Part shown: in pieces, positions 18,601-25,486 of the stretch
How the letters are laid out: each line of letters opens with the position of its first letter
Position numbering within the stretch: position 1 is the stretch's first letter
NCBI RefSeq assembly: GCF_003589595.1
Contig: NW_020653750.1
Location: forward strand, 1,359,305-1,423,304
Length of the DNA: 64,000 nt
From: Hyposmocoma kahamanoa
Lineage: Eukaryota; Arthropoda; Insecta; Lepidoptera; Cosmopterigidae
Direction: 5' to 3'
Position numbers and translations under genes: made by a program
The notes under the pieces: model-generated
The model's database searches: none
The model's input: the letters and a program-made list of their open reading frames with translations, nothing else
What the model was told of the DNA's origin: nothing

Positions 18601-21340
18601 TACGGTGTGGTGGGGTGAGCGATGGCGATGTGTTAGTGTCAGTTAGTGTCATAGTTTTTGCTCTAATTTCCTACACCGGTTTGCACATGTTCCTCGCCCG
18701 CATCCCTCGCACACAGCTGTCGCACACATCTCTCGCTATTTTGTTTGTACAAATACGTTCCGCTAACCCTGTTCCACCGGAGCTGCGCTAAGCGAGGCTA
18801 GAACAATGAAGTAATCCTATTAGTGGATTTTATCCTCGCACACAGATCGCTACGTCGCACATCTCTGGTAGAAAGGCAGCTTCTGTGTTTAAATTCAACT
18901 GTATGACACTGTGACTCTACCACGAGTTTACTGTGACAGTTGTCGCATGATCAGAACTGTGACTCTGCCACGAGTTTATTGTGACAGTTGTCGCTAGCGA
19001 TTACTTCACAATTTTGTATGGCAAACTATTCAGCGCCCGTAGCGGTGACAAGAAGAAACAATATTTTGTATACAAACTTTTTACGCGGTCGCTAGCGATG
19101 ACTGACACTGTAATCTCATTCTAGAGGCACTGCTGAGTGTCAGTTTGTAACAGCAAGTATTTCGGTCGAGTTTAGGCTTTATGAGGGAACAGACAAATAC
19201 ATATACATACATTTCTATACTGCTACAATCATAACCTTCTTTTCGGCTTCGCTTTAGTCGTACAGCAATAAAGTCAAATCATTTTAAGAGCTGCTAATTT
19301 TTTTTACAGGTGCCGATTTCACAGCAGCGAAAGGTATCTGTGCGCTGTCAAGCTCGTTACGAGCACGGGGTCAACCGCTAGTACTGCTGTCGCCGCGCAA
19401 ATGCGTCACGTCTGTTTTCAGCGGGGCTGGCTCCAACGTGGTTATTGTCATGGCCCTGAATGATCTTGATAGCACTTTACAAGGTATTGTTAAAAATAAT
19501 AAACTCCGGTCATCCTCGTTAACAGCTTGACGCGGTTGGATATCTGTGGCTTGTCACTTCCAGCACAAATGCAGAAAGCGGTTCTGCTCAATACTGCACG
19601 TATTGTTCGCCGGTTGTTGAACCTGAGTCCCTGACCCCAGCTAACTGTGCCATTGCCGGGGAATATCGCTTTTCGAAAATTCAAAAATTCATAATTAATA
19701 TTTTAGGCTATCGCTATTTTGTTTGCGGCTATGACACGCCCCACGTCAGTTAGCTTAGTAGACTCTAGATTTTTATTTTGTCACTCAGAGTGATACGATG
19801 ACGCGTTCCATCTTTCTTTGTGCCGCCCGCAGGTTTTAGATGCATTGTTGTGTGAGGGTCTAGTAGACCATACCAAGACTTGGCCTCAACTAGAAAATTC
19901 CCTGTATTCTAAACACCACCAAAGCCACGACGTTAACTTAGTGGTACTACCCAGAACACCCAAACCAATTTATAAAGGTTTGTTTCCCAAATTGGTACTC
20001 TTATATCATCTTAATGGATTTTTCAAGACCTCTTCATTCAGCGCAGCGCCCACATTGTTGACTATGTATTTGTTGATCGATGTTTGAAATACAATATAAT
20101 GGTCGAAACACACTTATAGACTGCAATAGGCATTATCGAAGCGGGTATGAATACCAAATAAATTACAAATTTAGTAAAGCAAAATTCCTTTATTGACTAA
20201 GATGAGTCATGTTTTAGATATTCATTTTATTTTGTAATATTCCAAATTGATCATTTACTTGTTACTTGGTCCACATTGCTGGTCCGCAATGAAATAGTAA
20301 TGTCTGGTATCATTCATATGTACTTTGGCGTCCTGATTTCATTTGTTTTGCTTGTTATGTTTTTATGGTGTAACTGTATTAATATATATCACTTCTAACC
20401 AGTAAATATTTTCTGCCGCCAAGCAGTAATGTGAGCATTTACTGCCTTCCGATTTTGAAAGGTAACGGTGCTGGTAAAATTGCAGGCACATGGGTATTTT
20501 CTACTTATGTCTCAGGGCGATGGGCGCAGAGGCAGTGCATCTCAGATCTTTGCGATTTAAAGCTCTGAGTGGCACTGCAACTATTATGGAAAGGCGTTCG
20601 TAGGTCGTTTACGGACTTGTTCGTCCCATTACTTAGTATCAAGAAAAGAAGAAAAAAATAGTAACATTTAAATAAGATTAACGATGATTGTTTTTGTGGT
20701 AGACCTTTTGTTCCTAATTGTAATTTGTTTTCCGTTGTGTGTTGTTGTATTCCGACAATGTCTTTGTTGTGCTAACTGAAACTGTAACTGTATTTTTAGC
20801 AACACCTCCCGCGTGTTGTAATTTATAAATATAATTTTAGTGGTGGGTGCTGTCTTTTGCTACCGCACAGACTTATCTCCGTTGATATATCTATATTTGT
20901 ACGAAAGTAAAATCTAATGAATGAAAATGAAACGTCGTGGAACAAAAGTTGTTGTTTATGATGTTTGTAATATAATCCTGCGAAGTATAATAAAGAAAAA
21001 GAATATTTGATAAAATATCCTTGGGTGTGTGTGTGTGATTGTTTTTCCTGAATAAAATCCTATTTATTTATTTCATTCATTATTTATATTTAAAGTGTAC
21101 TTTTAATATCCATAACTAGTATTTATTTGGTTTTTATTTTCAGACCTCACTGGCCAAATTCCCTTACCATTAATCAACAACACGAGCAACGTATCGCCTC
21201 CGCCGACATACGAGTCTTTGAAACAAATTGACGAAGATTTTCCTGAAGTAGTTATCGCACAGGGATCCAATAGTATACCTTTGTTAAATGGCAAGAATGG
21301 TACACTAAAATCGCTGCGAAATGAGGTCAATGACACGTAG
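530..21340 (+). CDS. SLC26-family anion (sulfate) transporter, SLC26A11-like, 3' part (9 exons)
   Basis: Joined exons: 530-696, 8494-8648, 14179-14340, 14613-14725, 17474-17647, 18061-18211, 19310-19483, 19840-19977, 21144-21340. They splice in one frame (1431 nt, 476 residues plus TAG). Seen: a membrane segment at residues 17-38, a loop with PFKLTG and REGLPSW, the transporter core with [20 protein letters not shown] and [19 protein letters not shown] (residues 110-195), a further pair of membrane segments to about 240, a STAS domain from about 258 to 385, and a polar tail. Family knowledge: SLC26 proteins exchange sulfate, chloride, bicarbonate or related anions across membranes, and STAS faces the cytosol. 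Comparison with SLC26A11-type proteins suggests that roughly the first 250 residues are encoded left of the window. The exact substrate cannot be told. The introns are full of transposons, yet every junction is canonical GT-AG. I see no AATAAA soon after the stop; CATAAA occurs near 21378. Confidence 0.93.
1151..1535. mobile_element. CpG-rich MITE with 4-bp (or TTA) target duplication
   Basis: Ends form an inverted repeat: GGCTCAATTTACATTGCGGC at the left, and the reverse complement at the right reads GGCTCAATTTATATTGCGGT; similarity continues into an AACGGAATGGAA stretch. GTTA flanks both ends (1147-1150 and 1536-1539). The 385-bp interior is GC-rich and full of CpG, unlike the AT-rich surroundings. 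GGC termini with TTA inside the duplication could fit a Harbinger-type MITE; this is inference. Confidence 0.75.
2626..2690 (+). repeat. SINE head fragment
   Basis: TGACGACCTCAATGGCCCCG resembles the head of the SINE copy at 16326-16540 (minus strand: GACGACCTCAGTGGTCGAG). No tail is visible. Confidence 0.45.
2957..3189. mobile_element. MITE with ~26-bp inverted ends
   Basis: Left end GCCTTACTTTCTCAAACTCG and the reverse complement of the right end GCCTTATTTTCTCAAACTCG match over about 26 bp, enclosing a 233-bp AT-rich element with no ORF. Target duplication is unclear. Confidence 0.6.
3715..3875 (+). repeat. SINE-like repeat (same family as 351-480)
   Basis: It shares the gtgttct...gtgct...cctagttt-gaaaccag...tgtagttgt order with the copy at 351-480 and ends in an ATT-rich tail. 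Diverged and old. Confidence 0.55.
4293..4339. repeat. perfect 23-bp hairpin
   Basis: Arms 4293-4315 and 4317-4339 are exact inverted copies separated by a single T. Very AT-rich. It could be a tiny foldback element or a replication product; no element boundaries are visible. Confidence 0.85.
5040..5666 (+). mobile_element. 3' end of a non-LTR retrotransposon (LINE) with TATC tail
   Basis: Frame 5067-5204 encodes [20 protein letters not shown] followed by FKALYRQHL and a stop. This is the usual C-terminal end of Jockey/CR1-like reverse transcriptase ORFs ('FxxSAxxxWNxLPxxIR...FK..L..HL'). After a roughly 440-bp 3' UTR containing AATAAA (about 5632) it ends in a (TATC)n microsatellite at 5644-5666, a common LINE tail. 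Severely 5'-truncated. Confidence 0.75.
6500..6760 (+). repeat. ACCGACTTC-type interspersed repeat, copy 1
   Basis: It begins CAACCGACTTCAAAAAAAAA, continues GTCTCAGTTCGACTGTCTTT and TTACGCGATAAC, and ends near TAGTACTCTGTACTGA. Six copies occur in the window (also 12915-13215, 16755-17230, 55021-55275, 56945-57130 minus, 61300-61675). Full copies start with ACCGACTTCAAAA and end with TTTTGAGGTCGGTTTTTTT, an imperfect inverted repeat. The family is very common in Lepidoptera as I recall it. Confidence 0.75.
6902..7571 (+). mobile_element. Harbinger-like non-autonomous element with an N-terminal ORF relic
   Basis: TTA flanks both ends (6899-6901, 7572-7574). The ends share TTGGCCACG as an imperfect inverted repeat, and further inside both carry GCTTAG(C/T)...GCG(A/G)GGCG. 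A 43-codon ORF at 7013-7144 encodes [10 protein letters not shown] and [20 protein letters not shown], which resembles the extreme N-terminus of PIF/Harbinger transposases (YGE.....L...PD.F). No nuclease part is present, so it is not autonomous. The class is inferred from the TTA duplication and the ORF. Confidence 0.55.
8494..8648 (+). CDS. SLC26-like transporter, second visible exon
   Basis: Acceptor TTTGTTTCAG and donor G|GTGAGT. It encodes [18 protein letters not shown], then [20 protein letters not shown] and NVAIAKAF. This corresponds to the extracellular loop and the following membrane helix of the SLC26 core, including the family's 'AxAKAF' signature. Confidence 0.93.
9896..11508 (-). 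mobile_element. near-intact Tc1-like DNA transposon
   Basis: Ends match as an inverted repeat: left CACTCTTTTGCAAAAAAAAC GGGC, and the reverse complement of the right end AACTCTTTTGCAAAAAAAAC GGGC, with only the first base differing. TA lies outside both ends (9894-9895, 11509-11510), as expected for Tc1/mariner insertion. 1613 bp, the usual size. It carries one transposase ORF on the minus strand. Confidence 0.93.
10193..11185 (-). CDS. Tc1-family transposase (DD34E), slightly truncated C-terminus
   Basis: 330 residues. Residues 1-110 hold two helix-turn-helix DNA-binding units ([20 protein letters not shown], then a GSGRKR linker). The DDE core follows: [18 protein letters not shown] and [12 protein letters not shown], with 34 residues between the second Asp and the Glu. 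The protein would cut and paste the 1.6-kb element at TA sites. Anomaly: the frame after the TAG continues as ARGGHTRY and then a second stop (10166-10168). [18 protein letters not shown] is the ordinary Tc1 ending, so a Lys-to-stop change has removed the last nine residues. The core is otherwise unbroken, so this copy is young and may still be active or cross-mobilised. Confidence 0.92.
   Translation of the reverse strand: MSDKVIRAGKIIALLEEGCSQSYVSQRLNVSRSTVQRTWQRYQETGSIKRRPGSGRKRCTEPRDDRFLVSQALRNRNASSVDLKKSFEEVRGVEVSLWTVRRRLLAANIRSYRPARGPKLLREHRVARLQFARNCASWTLKDWNKVLFSDEAGISLCGEDRRRRVLRRPRERYAEVCFEEITPYGGGSVMFWAAINSTERTELVFIENGTLNAHRYIMEVLIPYAQPTLTALGEDSIFMDDNARPHRSGDVEAYMQEVGIRRLDWPARSPDLNPIEHVWDVLKRRVRSVQPAPQNIRELKRVIAEEWERIPQNVIKNIVESMPRRIQAVI
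11758..12488. mobile_element. non-autonomous Transib-like element with 5-bp target duplication
   Basis: Left end CACAGTGGGTCCAAATTAAT; reverse complement of the right end CACAACGGGCCCAAATTGAT. The inverted repeat continues for about 80 bp through TTCTTGGACATAGGAATAAC and TATCGAGCTAATTTTTT. The 5 bases AGCCG occur directly on both sides (11753-11757, 12489-12493). Family knowledge: Transib elements have ends starting CACWRTG and make 5-bp duplications. An extra internal copy of the right end lies at 12090-12160 and a diverged left-end copy at 12165-12235, so the interior is a rearranged duplicate. No ORF. Confidence 0.75.
12915..13215 (+). repeat. ACCGACTTC-type interspersed repeat, copy 2
   Basis: A nearly full copy: starts AACCGACTTCAAAAAAGATG, contains GGAAAGAGGGTACCTCAGTT and GGTGGCAAACTAGGGGATGA, and ends CTTTTGAGGTCGGTTTTTTT followed by AGTACTCTGTACTGA. 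Confidence 0.8.
14045..14165 (+). repeat. SINE copy abutting the third visible exon
   Basis: It contains a tRNA-like head (GATGGTTAAGAGCGATGGCT ... GTGCGAGTTCACTCGATCG) and the tail TTTGTGTTCGATCTTTGTAT shared with the copies at 95, 4150, 53300 and 55745. The tail runs to within about 15 bp of the exon acceptor at 14178. Confidence 0.6.
14179..14340 (+). CDS. SLC26-like transporter, third visible exon
   Basis: Acceptor CAATTCCAG, donor ACAG|GTATTG. It encodes [20 protein letters not shown] and [20 protein letters not shown], the most conserved part of the family core (DATQEL, the GS motif, TGSF and the N-H/N-A-SGV turn). A SINE tail ends within about 15-25 bp of the acceptor. Confidence 0.95.
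14613..14725 (+). CDS. SLC26-like transporter, fourth visible exon
   Basis: Acceptor TTGTTTCAG, donor GAG|GTAAGT. It encodes [20 protein letters not shown] and [18 protein letters not shown], two closely spaced membrane helices with the family's FxxIPKAxLAAVI motif. A Tc1-like element begins 32 bp after the exon. Confidence 0.95.
14758..16310 (-). mobile_element. decayed Tc1-like DNA transposon
   Basis: Perfect inverted ends: CACACATCAAAAGTGTCTAG GGATCAAGT at the left and its reverse complement at the right, with TA at 14756-14757 and 16311-16312. 1553 bp. The well-kept ends contrast with a broken transposase. It sits in the tail of a SINE copy (16313-16540) and 32 bp past an exon of the transporter. 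Confidence 0.92.
15026..16059 (-). pseudogene. Tc1-family transposase, broken by frameshifts
   Basis: Three consecutive minus-strand pieces: 15757-16059 (helix-turn-helix part, [20 protein letters not shown]), 15331-15732 (FSDESRFGM and [12 protein letters not shown], first catalytic Asp) and 15026-15364 ([12 protein letters not shown] and [12 protein letters not shown], second Asp and Glu, 34 residues apart). At least two frameshifts separate them, near 15745 and 15350. It belongs to a different subfamily from the transposase at 10193-11185, judging by low similarity outside the motifs. Not functional as it stands. Confidence 0.9.
16313..16540 (-). repeat. tRNA-derived SINE, minus orientation
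   Basis: On the minus strand: A box GTGGTCGAGTGGTTCG, B box GGGTTCGATC, then GGGTCAATGTAGAAAAACTA and a body containing TTACTTACTTTGGGATGGGA. Sister copy in plus orientation at 21868-22095. The Tc1-like element at 14758-16310 is inserted at its tail. Confidence 0.8.
16755..17230 (+). repeat. ACCGACTTC-type repeat, copy 3, interrupted
   Basis: The left part (16765-16935) and right part (17100-17225, ending TTTTGAGGTCGGTTTTTTT) are separated by about 160 bp of foreign AT-rich sequence (about 16940-17100), so another small insertion lies inside it. Confidence 0.75.
17474..17647 (+). CDS. SLC26-like transporter, fifth visible exon
   Basis: Acceptor CTTTGTAG, donor ACG|GTATGG; phase 0 on both sides. 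It encodes [40 protein letters not shown] and [12 protein letters not shown]. This covers the last membrane helices and the short linker to the STAS domain; WRxxRxDLxP and YPSARP are typical of this family. Confidence 0.94.
17911..17978. repeat. 29-bp imperfect hairpin in transporter intron
   Basis: Arms 17911-17939 and 17950-17978 are inverted copies with one mismatch (TAGTACGACACTCTTTCAAT ... versus CATTCAAT) around a 10-nt loop. If transcribed with the host gene it would fold into a pre-miRNA-like stem; it may equally be a small foldback element. Confidence 0.8.
18061..18211 (+). CDS. SLC26-like transporter, sixth visible exon (STAS, first half)
   Basis: Acceptor ATATTTCCAG, donor G|GTAAGC. 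It encodes [20 protein letters not shown], then a basic helix (ERAAKKKGG) and [12 protein letters not shown]. These are the first beta strands and helix of a STAS domain; the '[15 protein letters not shown]' core continues into the next exon. Confidence 0.93.
18432..18880. mobile_element. GC-rich MITE in transporter intron
   Basis: Inverted ends: left GCTACCTTTCCACCAGAGAT GTG, and the reverse complement of the right end GCTGCCTTTCTACCAGAGAT GTG; both continue into a gcgagg/gcgacg-tagcga stretch. Interior GC-rich, with further internal copies of 'tttccaccaaagctgtgcgaggtagc' and 'gttccaccggagctgcgc'. No ORF relics. Target duplication not clear. Confidence 0.7.
18908..18999 (+). repeat. tandem duplication of a ~48-bp unit
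   Basis: Two direct copies of ACTGTGACTCTRCCACGAGT followed by TTAYTGTGACAGTTGTCGC lie side by side. Just outside the MITE at 18432-18880. Confidence 0.8.
19310..19483 (+). CDS. SLC26-like transporter, seventh visible exon (STAS, second half)
   Basis: Acceptor TTTTTTACAG, donor CAAG|GTATTG. It encodes [40 protein letters not shown] and a final segment ending DLDSTLQ. This completes the core STAS fold. Phase 1 out fixes the acceptor of the next exon at the second of two AGs. Confidence 0.92.
19840..19977 (+). CDS. SLC26-like transporter, eighth visible exon
   Basis: Two acceptors lie 7 bp apart (GCAG at 19829-19832 and TTTTAG ending 19839). Only the second keeps the frame: the first, entered in phase 1, meets a TGA after seven codons. 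It encodes [20 protein letters not shown], then [20 protein letters not shown]. This is the end of STAS and the start of the tail. Donor AAAG|GTTTGT. Confidence 0.85.
19978..21143 (+). other. last transporter intron, with a retroposon and a possible early 3' end
   Basis: It contains a copy of the ~270-bp A-tailed retroposon (20400-20660). Reading through the donor at 19978 keeps the frame open for 36 codons to TGA 20085-20087, and AATAAA follows at about 20156, so a retained-intron transcript with a shorter tail is possible. Confidence 0.5.
20400..20660 (+). repeat. ~270-bp A-tailed retroposon, copy 1 (5' truncated)
   Basis: It contains CTGCCGCCAAGCAGTAATGT, GGCACATGGGTATTTTC and GATTTAAAGCTCTGAGTGGC, and ends in GTATCAAGAAAAGAAGAAAA. 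Eight copies occur in the window (36330, 36866 minus, 48788 minus, 49705, 55970 minus, 57433 minus and 63228 as well). All end in an A-rich tail after CTTGGTATC, which points to retroposition. I see no convincing A/B boxes. Confidence 0.8.
21144..21340 (+). CDS. SLC26-like transporter, last exon
   Basis: Acceptor TATTTTCAG; it ends at TAG 21338-21340. It encodes a polar cytosolic tail beginning [10 protein letters not shown] and containing [13 protein letters not shown] (residues 431-434 of the visible protein) fits the PPxY motif bound by WW domains such as those of NEDD4-type ubiquitin ligases. The tail is less conserved in the family, so this exon rests mainly on frame and splice signals. 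Confidence 0.88.
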
Positions 21341-21867
21341 CTTTAAGATTTTCTTTGCATTTAAATTGACTTTAAGCATAAATGATTTGTATTATATATA
21401 TTTTAAAAAGTCCAGTACCGATGTTTTTTGTCTTCAATTCGGAATTTAACTTGCTCTCAATTATTGTACGTATTCGGTATTGTCTAGCAAAGGAAATGCT
21501 AATACTGTTTTACCTATTCTTTAACCTTTTACGACCCAGCAAACTACAATAGGAAATACGCTAAACGTCCAATGTACATTAATATGTACTAAATATTAAT
21601 TAATATGTACTTGCTTCAGGCTCACGCAAGAATGCCTTCATTTTGTATGAAAAATGTTATTTTCCATATACTCTATGGCTATATAGATTATATTTATAGC
21701 GCTAAATTTGAATGCCAGGTTTTCATTATAATGAACACAGCGAGTTTACGTGATCAAAGGAATAATATTGCCTGGGTCTGAATCACTACATATTATATAC
21801 AGTCACGGCACGTCAAGCTGCACTTTGCCCAAATATTGCCTTGTCACTCACATTTGTGAGATACTAG
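21341..21867. other. 3' flank of the transporter gene
   Basis: AT-rich, no ORF, no recognised repeat. A CATAAA variant at about 21378 is the only poly(A)-signal-like hexamer close to the stop codon. Confidence 0.5.
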
Positions 21868-22095
21868 GATGATCTACGTGGTCAAGTGGTCACCTCTGTC
21901 GCCACCTCTGAGGTCACCGGATCGATCCCCAGCCGGGTCAATGTAGAAAGTAGAAAAACTAACTTTTCTATATTGTCTCAGGTCTGGGTGTTTATGGTAC
22001 GGTAATTGTTTCCGATTTCCATAACACAAATTCTTTAGTTGCTTACTTTGGGATCGGAGCAATGTATGTGATGTTGTTGTCTAATAATAATACTA
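21868..22095 (+). repeat. tRNA-derived SINE, plus orientation
   Basis: A-box-like TGGTCAAGTGGTCACC, B-box-like GGATCGATCCCC, then GGGTCAATGTAGAAAG and the body shared with 16313-16540 (TTGCTTACTTTGGGATCGGA), ending in (TAA)n. Confidence 0.75.
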
Positions 22096-22099
22096 AGAA

Positions 22100-22270
22100 C
22101 AGATACATTCCATCCACATACAACGTGCGTTCAAAACATATGGGCTCGAAGCGGCGAAGCTCTTTACAATAACATTTGCCGGCTTTACCTATGGTGCAGG
22201 GTGTGCGGCGCAGGGGCGCGGGGTCTTCAGAGGCGCCAAGTGCCGCTCGCTTCACCTCCAAAAACTGCCT
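22100..22270 (-). other. GC-rich open patch, possible relic of a coding sequence
   Basis: On the minus strand the stretch reads openly as EVKRAALGASEDPAPLRRTP, CTIGKAGKCYCKELRRFEPI and CFERTLYVDG, with codon choice unlike the AT-rich surroundings. It is wedged between two SINEs. I do not recognise the protein and no clear splice sites bound it. It could be an old exon, a retroposed fragment or chance. Confidence 0.25.
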
Positions 22271-22450
22271 CGGTGGCGTGACCGAACGTTTACCATGGTC
22301 AGCCAAGCATAGGTCCAGGGTGCGATTCCCGGACCGAGTGAAATATTTGTATGGCCTACATTTATTTATCTCGTGAGTTTGGGTGTATTTGTGGTTTGCT
22401 TATGAGTCTGTCCGTGGTACCCGCAACACGGTTTCTCTGGTCCGGGGCTC
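22265..22450 (+). repeat. tRNA-derived SINE (type with TATTTGTATGGCC), diverged
   Basis: It contains GTGGCGTGACCGAACGTTTA (A-box region), GTGCGATTCCCGGACCG (B-box region), then AATATTTGTATGGCCTACAT and CTCGTGAGTTTGGGTGTATT. Better-kept copy at 60998-61216. Confidence 0.75.
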
Positions 22451-22914
22451 TGAAAGCTTCACAGCTTTCAAAAAAACACTTCACAGCTTTTAAAAGAGCT
22501 TATGTCGCTCGCGGCACAGACGAAATAAACGGACTATTGCTTCCTAACATCATTTGAGGTTATTAGCTCGAAAGTGGTGTAACCCACATTCAATTTTTTT
22601 TTCTACAATATTACTTTAAATGATACTAAAGTACATAATTATTTTATATTTTAATGCTATTGTCACGTAAAAATATTTAATTATTATAATTTTTAAATAT
22701 AGTGAAACAAATTTAATGTCAGTTTCACCATTTTTGCGCTGACAGCCTCGTTTATAATTGCATCATTTGCACACGAATTTCCGATCACTGGGCAGAATAT
22801 AACATTGTAATCGCGTGCATGCCAGAGAGCGCCAGGGTAATGGGTGCACCCGGGCGCTATATGGGCTGGCGCTTTACGCAGTCTTCTTTCACAAGCCTCT
22901 CTAAGGCTTACGCG

Positions 22915-23010
22915 ATAAGCCGCGATAGTCCAATGGTTTTTTAACTCACTAATTAACAATTTCAAATGTAGTACTTCGAATCCCCTGCGTTGCTGCAAGT
23001 TTTTTTACAG
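22915..23010 (+). repeat. SINE-like head fragment
   Basis: CGCGATAGTCCAATGG followed 60 bp later by a B-box-like ACTTCGAATCCCCTG and a T-run. Probably a SINE head; the rest of the element is not evident. Confidence 0.4.
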
Positions 23011-25200
23011 TTGACGCAAAATAAAGGTGCAAATACACATGCTTAATCAAAAACGTCTTTACATTTAAAAAATCGTACTTTGTTCTACTACTTTCGTTTT
23101 CAAAAATACACGCATGACGTTATACTAGGAATTAACATGTGTGTTGCTACCTCAACATTGACAATTATTGACCGGAATTAGAGCAAAATGTATAGAATTG
23201 TGTGATTAGTAATTAATTATTAGAATGTAGTTTATTTTTAAGTGATGTGAGTGTACAGGTAATAAGTAAAAAGTACTTTGGAGTATGAAAGGAATTTACC
23301 AAAGATTGGAGGCAGTCATATTGTTTTTGTACATATTTTTTAAATGTATGGAGCAAAGCCCCATCAGAGCCTTTTAAGTATTTAAATTGGTTGTGCTCAT
23401 ATCGTACCTTTGGTATAATAAAGCCATATGTCATCATATATCAAAAGTATTTTTATCACATGATTTACATGATTAAGTCTTAAAAATAATGCGAACTACA
23501 TAAAACAAGTCGATCCGTCCTATGTAAAAAATTGTAAGCCCAAATTCACAATTCTACAAAGAAATGTTTTAATGTATTTGAAACGACTATAGTGAGCTTA
23601 ATACTTACGATTCTCAAGGTATTACAATTAAATCTGATACATAGTCATTATTTTTCACGTATAATTTTACTGCAAAGTATAATATACTAATAATATACTT
23701 GATATAAAAATAAAATTATTTATTACAAAATTTACCTTTTTGTGATTTACGATATATTATGGAGGAGGAGTCGAAATTACGTATATATGAAATTTTATAA
23801 AGTTCCCATTGAACTTAAAAAGTTATTAACTAAATTCAAAATTTCTTAGAATCTCTCCTAAAAAGTTGTTACTTTGCAGATGTGGCCTTATTACATTGAG
23901 GGTGCGCTATAAGGTGTTTTTATGTAGTTCGCGCACTCTACCGGCCGCCGCGGCGACACGCGACACTAGTATATCGCATTGAGTTGCATAGAGTCGCTGA
24001 CAGTGTAGTTATCGCGTAACAGAGTCGCGTATTAATGCAACAGACTTAAATTGAAGTGTCGCGCGTAGCGCTGTGATAGCCGCCTTAAATTTTATACTTA
24101 GCGAACTGATTTAATAGAAGTTTTGCTTTTTTCATTGTGTATAAGAGTACTATCTAGAAGTCCATAATTTTAAATATCTTTGTAAAAACTGTTGTTGTTA
24201 TGGCTTATTTATTTCATTTTTTTTATTATTTACTTAGATTGTAAGTTTTTGTGGTTTTACGTTTTTCGTTTTCGTTTGTGTACTTAATTCACTACATAAA
24301 TCAACAGGTTATCTAGCTTTCTAAATTAAACTTACATAGGAAATTCGCATACTTAACTACTTTTTTCTACCATTTTTGTTTTTTGGCTTCCTTAAGACAA
24401 ATGAAACCCAGTTTCTATTATTAAAAAAGTGTAATATTATGTCGTTAAATAAATAGCACCTAAAAGTAATCACTAGGTATTTGTTTAAATAACTTAGCAC
24501 CATTAAATTACATGTAATAAATGCATTATCGACTATACAAAAATAATGAGTATCTTATACAACTTAATTGTTATTTTTAATTTTTCCCCACTTCAACGAG
24601 AGCTGTAAACTTTCACAGTCACCAGAATAACATTTTATTATTGTTCTTAAACAGGATCGCCTCCTTTTGCAAGTATTTTGATTTCAGCTCTTGTTCCAAT
24701 AAAAATCCAATTAAAATACTAAATGCACTATTCTGCCGTAAATTCGCTAAAATCAGTCTAACATCTTCAATGGTAATCGTTGTATTAAGCCAATTATTTG
24801 AGAGGTGAATGTTTTTTATAGTTTTTGAATTTTTTACGTTTATATTGGAGCATGTAATAGCTTCAATCTATGCATGAACGCATGACCACCAGTTAACACT
24901 GACATCCATTAACTCTCGACATAAACGCGAGTGAAACTTTTATTTGCCATTATTGGTGGTACTATTCAGATAGAAAAAACACTCATATTATGCTTTATAC
25001 AACGAATACCCAATCTTAACCTACAACTATAAAGTTCACAATGATGTATTTATGCCGTATGAGTAATAGCATTTTATAAGTGACACAGAAATTTAAAGAA
25101 CCCGTTGACTATATACGACAGTAACGTCTAAAAAAATCTTTCTTGGTATGTAAAAATATAAAAATAAACCTATTGATTACGAGAATGTTGTCAGTTTAGT
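23011..25200. other. intergenic stretch between converging genes
   Basis: AT-rich. It separates the transporter (plus) from the 3' end of the secreted-protein locus (minus). A GC-rich patch at 23935-24090 (GCGCGACACT-like phrases) has weak inverted ends and may be another MITE. A TTTATT at 24939-24944 reads AATAAA on the minus strand and is a candidate poly(A) signal for the locus whose stop codon is at 25349-25351. Confidence 0.5.
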
Positions 25201-25348
25201 AATTGTTTATATAATACAGCTCTTTGAACTTTTAAGCTTAAATCCATCATCCATTGGTTTTTAAATGGAGAATATTGTGCCACAGGAATTAATTACACAT
25301 CCTAATGGAATTATAGTTCAAATGCACCAATTGAACAATAAGAACTAT

Positions 25349-25486
25349 TTATTGCCTTTCGACTATTTGTTGATGGAACATGGGTTTGGACGCCGATAGC
25401 AATTTCTCAGAAACGACATGGGCGATTCTCGCGCTACGTCGCCATACTAACTCACGGGTGCGTTCATGGTTGCTGTCCACGCGAAC
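25349..25486 (-). CDS. last exon of the secreted-protein locus
   Basis: Acceptor TATACCCAG at the exon's 5' side (minus strand), phase 0, ending in TAA at 25349-25351. It encodes 45 residues: VRVDSNHERT, RELVWRRSARIAHVV, SEKLLSASK and a short tail. The sequence follows LQPKQ of the previous exon without a frame change, and GC-rich codons contrast with the flanks. Confidence 0.82.
   Translation of the reverse strand, partial: VRVDSNHERTRELVWRRSARIAHVVSEKLLSASKPMFHQQIVERQ

Noticed and set aside
18543..18791. 82-codon plus-strand ORF
   Set aside because: It lies wholly inside the GC-rich MITE at 18432-18880 and has no protein features.
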